A stretch of DNA of 40,334 bases from CANLBN01 sp047634655. Lineage in GTDB: Bacteria; Pseudomonadota; Gammaproteobacteria; Pseudomonadales; Cellvibrionaceae. Each line of letters begins with the position of its first letter. Position 1 is the stretch's first letter. The stretch is taken from positions 1 to 40,334 of the forward strand of contig JBLIHY010000005.1 in the NCBI GenBank assembly GCA_047634655.1. The letters run 5' to 3'. Both the position numbers and the translations under genes were made by a program. Shown piece by piece: positions 16,302 to 24,041 of this stretch. The notes under the pieces were generated by a model that was not told the origin of the DNA, searched no databases, and saw only the letters and a program-made list of their open reading frames with translations.

Positions 16302-18170
16302 ATGTTAAACCGCTACCCGCTCTGGAAATATCTCCTGGTTATCGGCGTTGTCGCACTGGGCTTTTTGTACTCGATGGCAAATCTGTATCCACCCGACCCG
16401 GCGATTCAGATTTCCGGTGCTTCCAGCTCTCTGGAACTCACACAGCGCACGCTCGACCGCGCCACCCAGGCCTTAGATCAGCAAAATATAAGATACTTTG
16501 GGCCGAGCTATAGCCCCAAAAGCGCTCTGATTCGACTAAGGGATCAGGACGACCAACTATCGGCCAAAGAACTCGTTAAAAGAGCGCTAGGCGATAACTA
16601 CGTAGTGGCCTTAAATCTGGCATCCACTACGCCAGACTGGCTGGCAAATATAGGGGGGCGGCCCATGAAGTTGGGGTTGGACTTGTCTGGAGGCGTCCAC
16701 TTCCTGATGGAAGTCGATACTCAACGAGTCGTATCCGATCGGCTCAGCTCCACCGAAGCGCTCGCCAAGAGTCTGCTTCGCGAAGAGCGTCTGCGCTATC
16801 GTTCATTTGATTCCGAACAACGGATAGACGAACAGACTTATCGTCTGGTCGCCCGATTTACCGATGAAACAACGCGAAACCGCGCGGCAGCATTACTGCG
16901 TCGCGAATATCCGCAATTTGTGTTTGTATCCAGCAATAACGACGGCGAATTCCTGTTGAACGGCACAATGCAGGAACAGGCCATCAGCGATATTGAGGAT
17001 TACGCGGTTAACCAAAACCTAACCACCTTACGCAATCGGGTCAATGAACTTGGGGTATCTGAGCCTATTGTTCAGAAGCAGGGGCGCAACCGCATTGTGG
17101 TGGAGCTACCTGGCGTACAAGATACCGCTGAAGCCAAACGCATTATCGGCAAAACCGCTAACTTGGAGTTTCGCCTCGAAGCAGCACCCAGTGCTCCTCT
17201 GTCGAGTAAAGAATCATTTGCTTTTCGCAACAACGCCCGAGCTTTATCGGCCGACCTGGAACGCCGGGTGGTCATCAGCGGTGACAGCGTCACCCGCGCT
17301 CAGGCCAGCTTTGACACCGAAACCAATCAGCCCCAAGTCAACATAACCCTGAACAGCGAAGGAGGCACTGCTATGTTTCGCAACACAGTGAATAATGTGG
17401 GGCGGGCATTAGGGGTATTGTTTATCGAATACAAGACCAAAACTCAGGACGATCAGGGTAATCTCCTGGATGAACCGGAGCAAATCGTAGAAAAAAATAT
17501 TATCAGTCTGGCGACCGTTCAGAGTCCTTTGAACGCCAACTTTCGAATTACCGGTCTGGACAGCACCGCCGAAGCCTCGGAGCTGGCCTTGTTATTGAGA
17601 TCTGGCGCTTTGGCAGCACCGATGAAGTTTGTGCAAGAAAGCACCATTGGGCCCTCGCTCGGTAAAGAAAACATTGCCCAAGGGGTGAAGTCAGTGCAAG
17701 TCGGCCTAGCTTTAGTACTGATCTTTATGCTCGTCTATTACAAACTATTTGGCCTTGCGGCGAACATCGCCCTGTCAATCAATCTGGTTTTACTGGTGGC
17801 GATCATGTCGCTGCTCGGTGCGACGCTAACTTTACCTGGTATCGCCGGGATTGTGCTGACTATGGGCATGGCAGTAGATGCCAATGTACTAATTTTTTCG
17901 CGGATAAAGGAAGAATTGAAGAACGGTTTCCCGCCGCAATCCGCCATCAATGCGGGCTTTGAACGCGCCTTTACCACCATTCTCGACGCAAACCTGACTA
18001 CCTTACTCGTCGCTATTATTCTCTATGGTATTGGCACCGGTCCCGTTAAAGGTTTTGCGGTCACGCTAGCGATTGGCATCATAACCTCCATGTTTACCGC
18101 TATTTTAGGTACCCGCTCTTTAATCAACCTGATATACGGCGGGCGCAACGTTAAAAAACTGTATATATAG
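16302..18170 (+). CDS. secD: Protein translocase subunit SecD
   Basis: Membrane subunit that, with SecF, uses the proton-motive force to help pull proteins out of the SecYEG channel. The start at ATG 16302 gives MLNRYPLWKYLL, exactly the E. coli form; a TTG two codons upstream is in frame but unneeded. The 622 residues comprise one N-terminal helix, the large periplasmic P1 domain (MKLGLDLSGGVHFLMEVD near 122, NTLRNRVNELGVSEP-type segment near 245) and five C-terminal helices with GIAGIVLTMGMAVDANVLIF. YajC, usually encoded just before it, is absent. A TATAAT sits in the 115-bp gap after tgt. Confidence 0.97.
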   Translation: MLNRYPLWKYLLVIGVVALGFLYSMANLYPPDPAIQISGASSSLELTQRTLDRATQALDQQNIRYFGPSYSPKSALIRLRDQDDQLSAKELVKRALGDNYVVALNLASTTPDWLANIGGRPMKLGLDLSGGVHFLMEVDTQRVVSDRLSSTEALAKSLLREERLRYRSFDSEQRIDEQTYRLVARFTDETTRNRAAALLRREYPQFVFVSSNNDGEFLLNGTMQEQAISDIEDYAVNQNLTTLRNRVNELGVSEPIVQKQGRNRIVVELPGVQDTAEAKRIIGKTANLEFRLEAAPSAPLSSKESFAFRNNARALSADLERRVVISGDSVTRAQASFDTETNQPQVNITLNSEGGTAMFRNTVNNVGRALGVLFIEYKTKTQDDQGNLLDEPEQIVEKNIISLATVQSPLNANFRITGLDSTAEASELALLLRSGALAAPMKFVQESTIGPSLGKENIAQGVKSVQVGLALVLIFMLVYYKLFGLAANIALSINLVLLVAIMSLLGATLTLPGIAGIVLTMGMAVDANVLIFSRIKEELKNGFPPQSAINAGFERAFTTILDANLTTLLVAIILYGIGTGPVKGFAVTLAIGIITSMFTAILGTRSLINLIYGGRNVKKLYI

Positions 18171-18193
18171 AACCATAATCAAGAGATTTTTCG

Positions 18194-19402
18194 ATGGGTG
18201 AGTCAAAGAAAAAAATGACCGAAAAGAATCCGAATAAAGTGATCAATTTTATGGGACGGCGCTTTATCGCGTTGTCATTTTCCATTTTTCTGATGCTGGG
18301 TTCGCTAGTTTCTCTTGCTATCAACGGTTTGCAGTTCGGACTGGAATTCACCGGGGGTTTACAGATTGAAGTACAGTTCAAGAAGCCAGTCAACTTATCC
18401 CTGGTGCGGGAAACTCTCAATAAATCCGGAATAAGCGATGCAACTGTGGTCTATTTCGGCTCAGACAAGGACATCAAGATCACTACCCAGGAGAAACGTG
18501 AAGATATAGTTCTCGCCCTACTTGCCAAGAACTTATCTAGCCTCTCTGACTTTAGCGTAGAAAATGTGCGCATCGATCCCATTCCAGCGAATGAGGAAGA
18601 AAGATTGCCAGAAGGTGGGACGCTGATAACGTTGCAAAACAGCGACCGCAACATTGCCCAAAAAATCGATGCTATTTTGAGCGCCATGAGTCTGGAAAGC
18701 TATCAACAGTTTTCCGCAGTGGAGAATAGCTTTGAGTTTTTGACTAAAGACGACGTTCAGATAATCACCGAGCGGCTACTGCTGCAGACGCTTGAATCTG
18801 CAACTGGTGACACCTTGTTAATCAAACGCACAGAGTTTGTCGGCCCACAAGTTGGTAACGAGTTGCGCGATCAGGGTGGTATCGGTCTGCTGATTGCCCT
18901 GGCGGTAGTCATGATATATGTGGCGCTGCGTTTTCAGTTCAAATTTTCGGTGGGAGCCGTGGCAGCGTTGATTCACGACGTTGTTATCGTCTTGGGATTT
19001 TTTTCGGTTTTCAAACTGGACTTCGATCCAACTGTCCTAGCCGCGATATTGGCGGTAATCGGTTATTCTTTGAACGATACTATTGTTGTCTCTGACCGCA
19101 TCCGTGAAAACTTTCGCAGGGTTCGAAAGAGCTCTCCCATGGACATTATTAATGAATCACTAACGCAAACATTAGGTCGCACCTTAGTCACTTCATTAAC
19201 GACTCTACTGGTGCTTGTGGCGCTCTTGATCGTCGGTGGCGAGCTGATTCGCACTTTTTCAATCGCACTCATCGTCGGTATTTTTATCGGCACCTACTCG
19301 TCTATTTATGTTGCCGCGAACACCTTACTATTAATGAATATTTCTAAAGAAGACTTGATGGTACCCGATAAAGAAGGTGCCGAATTAAATGATTTACCGT
19401 GA
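18194..19402 (+). CDS. secF: Protein translocase subunit SecF with enlarged periplasmic domain
   Basis: Partner of SecD. Family motifs are FGLEFTGGLQIEV (about 48-60), RTEFVGPQVGNEL (212-224), HDVVIVLGFFSVF and VIGYSLNDTIVVSDRIRENF (288-307), plus the last helices. At 402 residues it is about 80 longer than E. coli SecF (323). The extra sequence lies within the first periplasmic domain, roughly residues 110-188, rich in Glu, Leu and Ser, between the FGSDKDIKI strand and the EFVGP motif. The reading frame is continuous, so this is a real insertion. It follows secD by 23 bp. ATG at codon 8 is an alternative start. Confidence 0.96.
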   Translation: MGESKKKMTEKNPNKVINFMGRRFIALSFSIFLMLGSLVSLAINGLQFGLEFTGGLQIEVQFKKPVNLSLVRETLNKSGISDATVVYFGSDKDIKITTQEKREDIVLALLAKNLSSLSDFSVENVRIDPIPANEEERLPEGGTLITLQNSDRNIAQKIDAILSAMSLESYQQFSAVENSFEFLTKDDVQIITERLLLQTLESATGDTLLIKRTEFVGPQVGNELRDQGGIGLLIALAVVMIYVALRFQFKFSVGAVAALIHDVVIVLGFFSVFKLDFDPTVLAAILAVIGYSLNDTIVVSDRIRENFRRVRKSSPMDIINESLTQTLGRTLVTSLTTLLVLVALLIVGGELIRTFSIALIVGIFIGTYSSIYVAANTLLLMNISKEDLMVPDKEGAELNDLP

Positions 19403-19632
19403 CCTTATCGATCCAGGTTTTTGTAAGATAGCTTGAGGAAGGTTTTCTAAGTCTTGAAGTACACCAGCAATAATTCACCCGCTAAAACCACTGTATTTTA
19501 GTGGTCGACTACCAAACAGTCGGAAGGACCCTTTCATAACCAAGTCGACAGAATATTTCTAGGCTTGTTCAGCGATGCAACTAGAACTTGGCAATAACGA
19601 AAACCTATAAGGCTTTTTTCGGGTCTTTTATA

Positions 19633-20745
19633 TTAAGTGCCATTTTCTGTATTGAATTGTGCTGGATCGAGTTTGGCACTAGCAATATGTAAAGTCGATG
19701 TGGGGAAAGCGCACTCGGCTCCGTTGCGTTCGATAATATCGAATACACTCAATAGGATCTCTTGCTTAATCTGGTGATACTCTGTCCACACCGTAGTTTT
19801 GGTTAAGGTATAGATAAAAAAGTCCAAGGATGATGCAGCAAAAGTATTAAAGTTGACCATTAAGATCTGCTCGACATCCAGGTCGGGATGTTCCAATAGC
19901 ATTTGCTTTACTTCCTGAACGATCTTGCCCATTTTTGGTGCATCGTCGTAGCGAATTCCAATCGTTTCATAGATACGCCGATTCAACATTCTCGAGGGGT
20001 TTTCCAAGGAAACTTGAGTAAATATTGAATTTTGAACATATAACGGTCGCTTATCGAAAGTCCTTATCCGAGTAATGCGCCAGCCGATATCCTCTACAAC
20101 CCCTTCAATTTCTTTATCTGGCGATCGGATCCAATCGCCCACTTTAAATGGCTTGTCCAGATAAATTGTCAACCCACCAAAGAAATTCGCCAACATATCC
20201 TTGGCTGCCAAACCAACTGCTAAGCCACCAATGCCGCCGAAAGCCAGGATTCCAGAGACGCTGTAGCCGAGTTCTTGCATCACGATTAACGCTGCCGTAA
20301 TAATAACGGTGGCGCGCAATAACTTGCCAATCGCGAAAGCGGTTGTTTTGTCTAGGGGCTCGCTTCGAACTTTGGGATCGGTGGCTTTTTGTTCAAAAGC
20401 TTTGATCAAGCGGATCAAGAACCAGCCAATTAAAATCACCAAGCCAACCGCACGTACACTGGCAGTAATTGAATGTATATCTGCCTGTGAATTTTTCGAG
20501 AGAATATCGGCGGCAAAACTGATGCCCATTAGCCACACTAACCAATAAGCGGGCGCTTGCAGTGCATGGATCAGGGAATCGTCGAACATGGTCTTGGTCG
20601 TTTCGGTTTTTGCATGCAAACGATCCAAGATAATACGCAGGCAATAGGCGGCTAGCAGCGTGAGGAAAACAATTAAAAAAACGTAAAACAACCAAGCATA
20701 AGGGTTATTTAACAGTTCCATTAGAAATGGATATACGTCGCTCAT
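19633..20745 (-). CDS. MscS-family mechanosensitive channel, YnaI-like
   Basis: Inner-membrane tension-gated channel protecting against osmotic downshock. The 370-residue protein has about five membrane helices (two near residues 15-40 and 65-85, two near 95-115 and 135-155, pore helix 165-190). The pore-lining segment is AFGGIGGLAVGLAAKDMLANF, followed by the beta-domain start FKVGDWIRSPDKEIEGVVEDIGWR, both MscS hallmarks. The extra N-terminal helices place it with YnaI/MscM-type rather than three-helix MscS. It begins 7 bp after nagZ with GAGG 5 nt before the ATG, so it is probably in one operon with it. Confidence 0.9.
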   Translation of the reverse strand: MSDVYPFLMELLNNPYAWLFYVFLIVFLTLLAAYCLRIILDRLHAKTETTKTMFDDSLIHALQAPAYWLVWLMGISFAADILSKNSQADIHSITASVRAVGLVILIGWFLIRLIKAFEQKATDPKVRSEPLDKTTAFAIGKLLRATVIITAALIVMQELGYSVSGILAFGGIGGLAVGLAAKDMLANFFGGLTIYLDKPFKVGDWIRSPDKEIEGVVEDIGWRITRIRTFDKRPLYVQNSIFTQVSLENPSRMLNRRIYETIGIRYDDAPKMGKIVQEVKQMLLEHPDLDVEQILMVNFNTFAASSLDFFIYTLTKTTVWTEYHQIKQEILLSVFDIIERNGAECAFPTSTLHIASAKLDPAQFNTENGT

Positions 20746-20752
20746 AAAGACC

Positions 20753-21775
20753 TCAATTTGATGTCATACACTCTAAAAACTGTCTGGTCGTAAACCAACG
20801 CTCGGAAGCTTGCAGTTGGCGAAGCGATATTTTTTTTCTCGATTTCATTTTTTGTAAACGCTCGCTCGATTGAACGTTTGGAGACATAGGCAGCGCAGCT
20901 AGCGCCTGCAATGCTCCCTGGCGATGATTGCAAACCAAAATCATGTCACAACCGGCGACTAATGCTCTTTTGGATCGCTCGGCATAATTGCCGATGATTG
21001 CTGCTCCCGCCATGGAGAGATCATCGCTAAAAATAGCGCCGGGGAATCGTAGATGTTTGCGCAGAACAGTTTTCAGCCAATAAGTAGAAAAGCCAACCGG
21101 GTATTTATCATCTACCGAGGGGAATGATATATGCGCCGGCATGATAGCATCAAGCCGAGGGCCCAATTCAACAAAAGGTAACATATCGTGCGCGGAAATT
21201 TCCGGCAAGCTGCGGTGGTCTTCTGGTAGCTGTAAATGACTGTCGCCACTCACGGAACCGTGACCGGGAAAATGTTTGCCAGTGGCCGCCATCCCCGCCT
21301 CGTGCATGCCATCGATAAAAGCGCCAGCCAGAACTGAGACTTCCGCGGGAACACTCGAAAAAGAGCGATCCGCGATGACGCTGCAATATTGATCGTCGGT
21401 ATCCAGCACTGGAGCAAAACTCAAATCGACGCCGGTTGCCAATAGTTCAGAAGCCATCAGCCAACCCGTATTTTTTAGCCAATAGATGGCATCCTGGGGA
21501 TCTTTTCGAAATAAAGGCAAAAAATTCTGCATGGCTGGTATGCGAGTAAAGCCTTTACAAAATCTTTGTACTCGACCACCTTCTTGATCCACAGCAATCA
21601 ATAATTCTGGGCGTACGCGACGGATGGACTCGCTCAGTGCACTTATTTGTTCGGGGGATTCGTAATTACGAGAAAAATAAATCACACCCCCCACTTGTGG
21701 ATGCTTCAGAACTTCCACCTCTTCTACGGTTAGTGTCTGGCCTTCCAGATCTAACATCAGCTGACCAATAGCCAT
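20753..21775 (-). CDS. nagZ: Beta-N-acetylhexosaminidase NagZ
   Basis: Cytoplasmic family 3 glycosidase that removes GlcNAc from anhydro-muropeptides during peptidoglycan recycling; its products can signal AmpR-type regulators. The 340 residues match the family. Visible motifs are GVIYFSRNYES, AVDQEGGRVQRF (about 80-91), GVDLSFAPVLD, the Asp/His loop KHFPGHGSVSGDSH and the nucleophile region IFSDDLSMAGA. A GAGG sits 7 nt before the ATG. The location near lexA is as in Pseudomonas, but psrA, found between them there, is missing. Confidence 0.96.
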   Translation of the reverse strand: MAIGQLMLDLEGQTLTVEEVEVLKHPQVGGVIYFSRNYESPEQISALSESIRRVRPELLIAVDQEGGRVQRFCKGFTRIPAMQNFLPLFRKDPQDAIYWLKNTGWLMASELLATGVDLSFAPVLDTDDQYCSVIADRSFSSVPAEVSVLAGAFIDGMHEAGMAATGKHFPGHGSVSGDSHLQLPEDHRSLPEISAHDMLPFVELGPRLDAIMPAHISFPSVDDKYPVGFSTYWLKTVLRKHLRFPGAIFSDDLSMAGAAIIGNYAERSKRALVAGCDMILVCNHRQGALQALAALPMSPNVQSSERLQKMKSRKKISLRQLQASERWFTTRQFLECMTSN

Positions 21776-22130
21776 CGCGATACCTCAAGTAATTTACTGA
21801 TTAATAAATGAAGACTTTGCACCGGTAGAGACGAAATTATCAGTCAAGCTAGTAAGTTCTATGGTGATAACACGTCCGGACGCCCATAAAAATCAGAGAA
21901 TTATACGCATTCATAGTAGGCGAGCGCTCATCGTTAACTTTTCACAAGGACATATTGGATAAAGCGGCTCATGGAGACCTGAGATAGCAGATCGGCAAGC
22001 TCGCGCAAAGTGCTAAAAACTGGGGAATTGATTCGATCAGAGGAACGACTTCCTAGGTTGTCGCAGCAGATGCCATCTGGCGGGTAGCTTACCTGCAGCC
22101 CAATAGTTTTATCATCGGCAGTGGAGGCAC
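21776..22130. other. Gene-free stretch before the lexA promoter
   Basis: About 355 bp between the divergent nagZ and lexA. No coding frame with a ribosome site is seen. This is where Pseudomonas carries psrA; nothing resembling a TetR-family gene or its remnant is visible. Confidence 0.5.
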
Positions 22131-22159
22131 TTGCCAACCTTATACAGTTACTGTATAAA
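22131..22159 (+). promoter_or_regulatory. lexA promoter
   Basis: TTGCCA (22131-22136) and TATAAA (22154-22159) are 17 bp apart. The -10 box lies inside the first LexA operator, so LexA binding would block RNA polymerase directly. Confidence 0.75.
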
Positions 22160-22168
22160 TACACAGTA
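22149..22168 (+). promoter_or_regulatory. LexA operator (SOS box) 1
   Basis: TACTGTATAAATACACAGTA fits the gamma-proteobacterial CTGT-N8-ACAG consensus with a matching flanking TA/TA. It overlaps the lexA -10 box. Confidence 0.92.
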
Positions 22169-22187
22169 GCTGTATAAATGCACAGCT
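22168..22187 (+). promoter_or_regulatory. LexA operator (SOS box) 2
   Basis: AGCTGTATAAATGCACAGCT is a second CTGT-N8-ACAG site whose centre is 19 bp from the first; the two 20-bp sites share one base. Paired operators before lexA give tight autoregulation, as in E. coli. Confidence 0.92.
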
Positions 22188-22242
22188 ATCTATATCAACG
22201 ATATCTACCCCGATAAAAACCAGAATTCACTGAGGTCAGGCC

Positions 22243-22848
22243 ATGCTCAAGTTGACTGCTCGACAAGCGCAAGTTTTACAACTGATCAAAGATCATATGG
22301 AAAATACAGGTTATCCGCCGACGCGAGCAGATATCGCCAAGGAACTGGGCTTCCGTTCAGCCAATGCAGCAGAGGAGCACCTGCGTGCTCTGGCGCGCAA
22401 AGGCTATATTGAAATGATTCCGAACGCGTCTCGCGGTATACGTCTCTCTGAGACAGAAAATCCCGGGATTCCCATCATTGGCCGTGTGGCTGCAGGTAGC
22501 CCCATCCTCGCCCAAGAGCATATAGAAGACTATTGTTCCATCAAGTCCGAATTTTTCTCACCTGAAGCAGACTATCTTTTACGTGTTCACGGCGACAGTA
22601 TGATCGACGCGGGAATTTTTGATGGCGATCTACTGGCTGTTCATCGCACGGATCAAGCGAGTAATGGAGAAATTATCGTCGCGCGCATCGGAGAAGAAGT
22701 TACCGTCAAACGTCTGCAACATCAAAAGGGCAGTTCGGTAGTCAAGCTGATAGCCGAAAACGCGGACTATGCACCCATTGAGATCGATCTAAGCCATCAG
22801 GATTTTACGATCGAGGGGCTCAGCGTTGGCATAATTCGTCGACAATAA
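22243..22848 (+). CDS. lexA: SOS repressor LexA
   Basis: Represses DNA-damage genes and self-cleaves when RecA filaments form. The 201 residues are colinear with E. coli LexA: winged helix-turn-helix at residues 1-70 (LTARQAQVLQLIKDH, GYPPTRADIAKELGFRS), cleavage bond A84-G85 in VAAGSPIL, catalytic serine S119 in HGDSMIDAG and lysine K156 in TVKRL. TGAGG lies about 8 nt before the ATG. Two SOS boxes overlap its promoter. sulA follows 37 bp downstream, so the two are co-transcribed and both SOS-induced. Confidence 0.98.
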   Translation: MLKLTARQAQVLQLIKDHMENTGYPPTRADIAKELGFRSANAAEEHLRALARKGYIEMIPNASRGIRLSETENPGIPIIGRVAAGSPILAQEHIEDYCSIKSEFFSPEADYLLRVHGDSMIDAGIFDGDLLAVHRTDQASNGEIIVARIGEEVTVKRLQHQKGSSVVKLIAENADYAPIEIDLSHQDFTIEGLSVGIIRRQ

Positions 22849-22885
22849 ATCACAATACAACGTTTTAAAAAATAAAGAAAATACT

Positions 22886-23299
22886 ATGAAAGCAGCTCCC
22901 GCAAACTATCCCTTGTATCCTCAACACACCGACACTGCTCAAAAGCAACAAAGAATTACTGAAGTCATGGTTCCCTTCAAACATCAGAGTTCTCGCATCG
23001 TATTACCACTGGTCGCCTCGTTGAGCCACTCCAGCTGTGAACGTTGGACCACCTGGATTACCCAGTACAAACCGTGTAGAGAAGACCTGATCCGGCTGGG
23101 AGCCAATGTTAACGCCTTACTTGTAATTCGTTTGCAGAAGGAGACAGACCCCCGTTGGTTGATTTGGGAAGCGCTGAAAAGTGGAAGCAGTCACACAGTG
23201 ATTAGCGATCATCAACGCTTGTCTCGAGATGATTTAAGCGATATGGAGAAAGCGGCGGCGGTCGGTGACAGTTACGGGATCGCGGTACATCAGCTGTAG
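22886..23299 (+). CDS. sulA: SOS cell division inhibitor SulA
   Basis: Blocks FtsZ polymerisation after DNA damage so division waits for repair. The 137-residue product has the SulA/ImuA-like layout: ITEVMVPFK, IVLPLVASLSHSSCERWTTWI (shown in part), a central Arg-rich link, a Leu-rich strand, then SHTVISDHQRLSRDDLSDMEKAA, equivalent to the E. coli [21 protein letters not shown] region. It lacks its own SOS box in the 37-bp gap after lexA and depends on the lexA promoter. The ribosome site is weak (AAAGAAAA). The order lexA-sulA is typical of Pseudomonas-like genomes. Confidence 0.85.
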   Translation: MKAAPANYPLYPQHTDTAQKQQRITEVMVPFKHQSSRIVLPLVASLSHSSCERWTTWITQYKPCREDLIRLGANVNALLVIRLQKETDPRWLIWEALKSGSSHTVISDHQRLSRDDLSDMEKAAAVGDSYGIAVHQL

Positions 23300-23462
23300 A
23301 CTCTCTAGTCACCTCAAAAACCCTATGAGTTCGCTGCCCGCTTGCGATAGCGGCATCTACTAATCACTGGAACTTATTACGCGAAAAGTGTATCAGCGGG
23401 AAAGTGTTTTATCGACAAATTGACAGGCTAAAATTATTACTATGGCCGGGGCGATTGAGTTC

Positions 23463-24032
23463 TTAGAATTCCGCCTGATTATTTCTTTGTTGCTCAACCA
23501 GTTTAATCAAGGTATTAACCATTAGGCGAATGGCCTTTGGACTCAGAAATCCTTCTCCTTCCTCCTGTGCTTTAAGCTCAATAAACTCAACTTTCACACT
23601 ACTTTTTTGGGGATCTTGGCTCGTTGCTGTCGAGGTGTTGCCAAGAATTTCTCTTTGTTTTTCTGTATTGGCAAGCCACATTGGTAGATCGCATAAAGTT
23701 TGCCAGGGTTGTCCTGAAGACAAGAGCGACTGCTGTAACTCCCCAATTTCCGCGACGCCTCGAAGATTATCTGGAATTTTTTCAAGAAATTCGGCGAGAT
23801 TGGTTTGTTCAACCGGTAAATAGTGCGTCGAATAGCAACTGGTAATTTCGTTTAAATAGGTCTGCAAGGCTAAGTAGAGCTGAAGTAACGCAGACTCAGA
23901 GAGCGCTCGCTGTTGCCAAGGTTTTGATCCAGACGATAACTCCTCGGCAATTGTTAAAAGGTAACTGACCGATACCAAGTGTCGGTTTACTTGCTCGGCA
24001 TGATCCTGGGTTCGAATGGCAGGTCGACTCAT
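23463..24032 (-). CDS. DUF6586 family protein
   Basis: Protein of 189 residues, soluble, rich in Leu, Gln and Ser, probably mostly helical. It starts 9 bp after the topA stop on the same strand, so it is likely in an operon with topA. A protein of this size and type (N-terminal helix HAEQVNRHLVSVSYLLTIA, then ALSESALLQLYLALQTYLNE) is found between sulA and topA in Pseudomonas and relatives. The DUF6586 call is from memory of that family and context. Its function is unknown. The C-terminal segment LSPKAIRLMVNTLIKLVEQQR looks amphipathic. Confidence 0.7.
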   Translation of the reverse strand: MSRPAIRTQDHAEQVNRHLVSVSYLLTIAEELSSGSKPWQQRALSESALLQLYLALQTYLNEITSCYSTHYLPVEQTNLAEFLEKIPDNLRGVAEIGELQQSLLSSGQPWQTLCDLPMWLANTEKQREILGNTSTATSQDPQKSSVKVEFIELKAQEEGEGFLSPKAIRLMVNTLIKLVEQQRNNQAEF

Positions 24033-24041
24033 TCAATTAGC

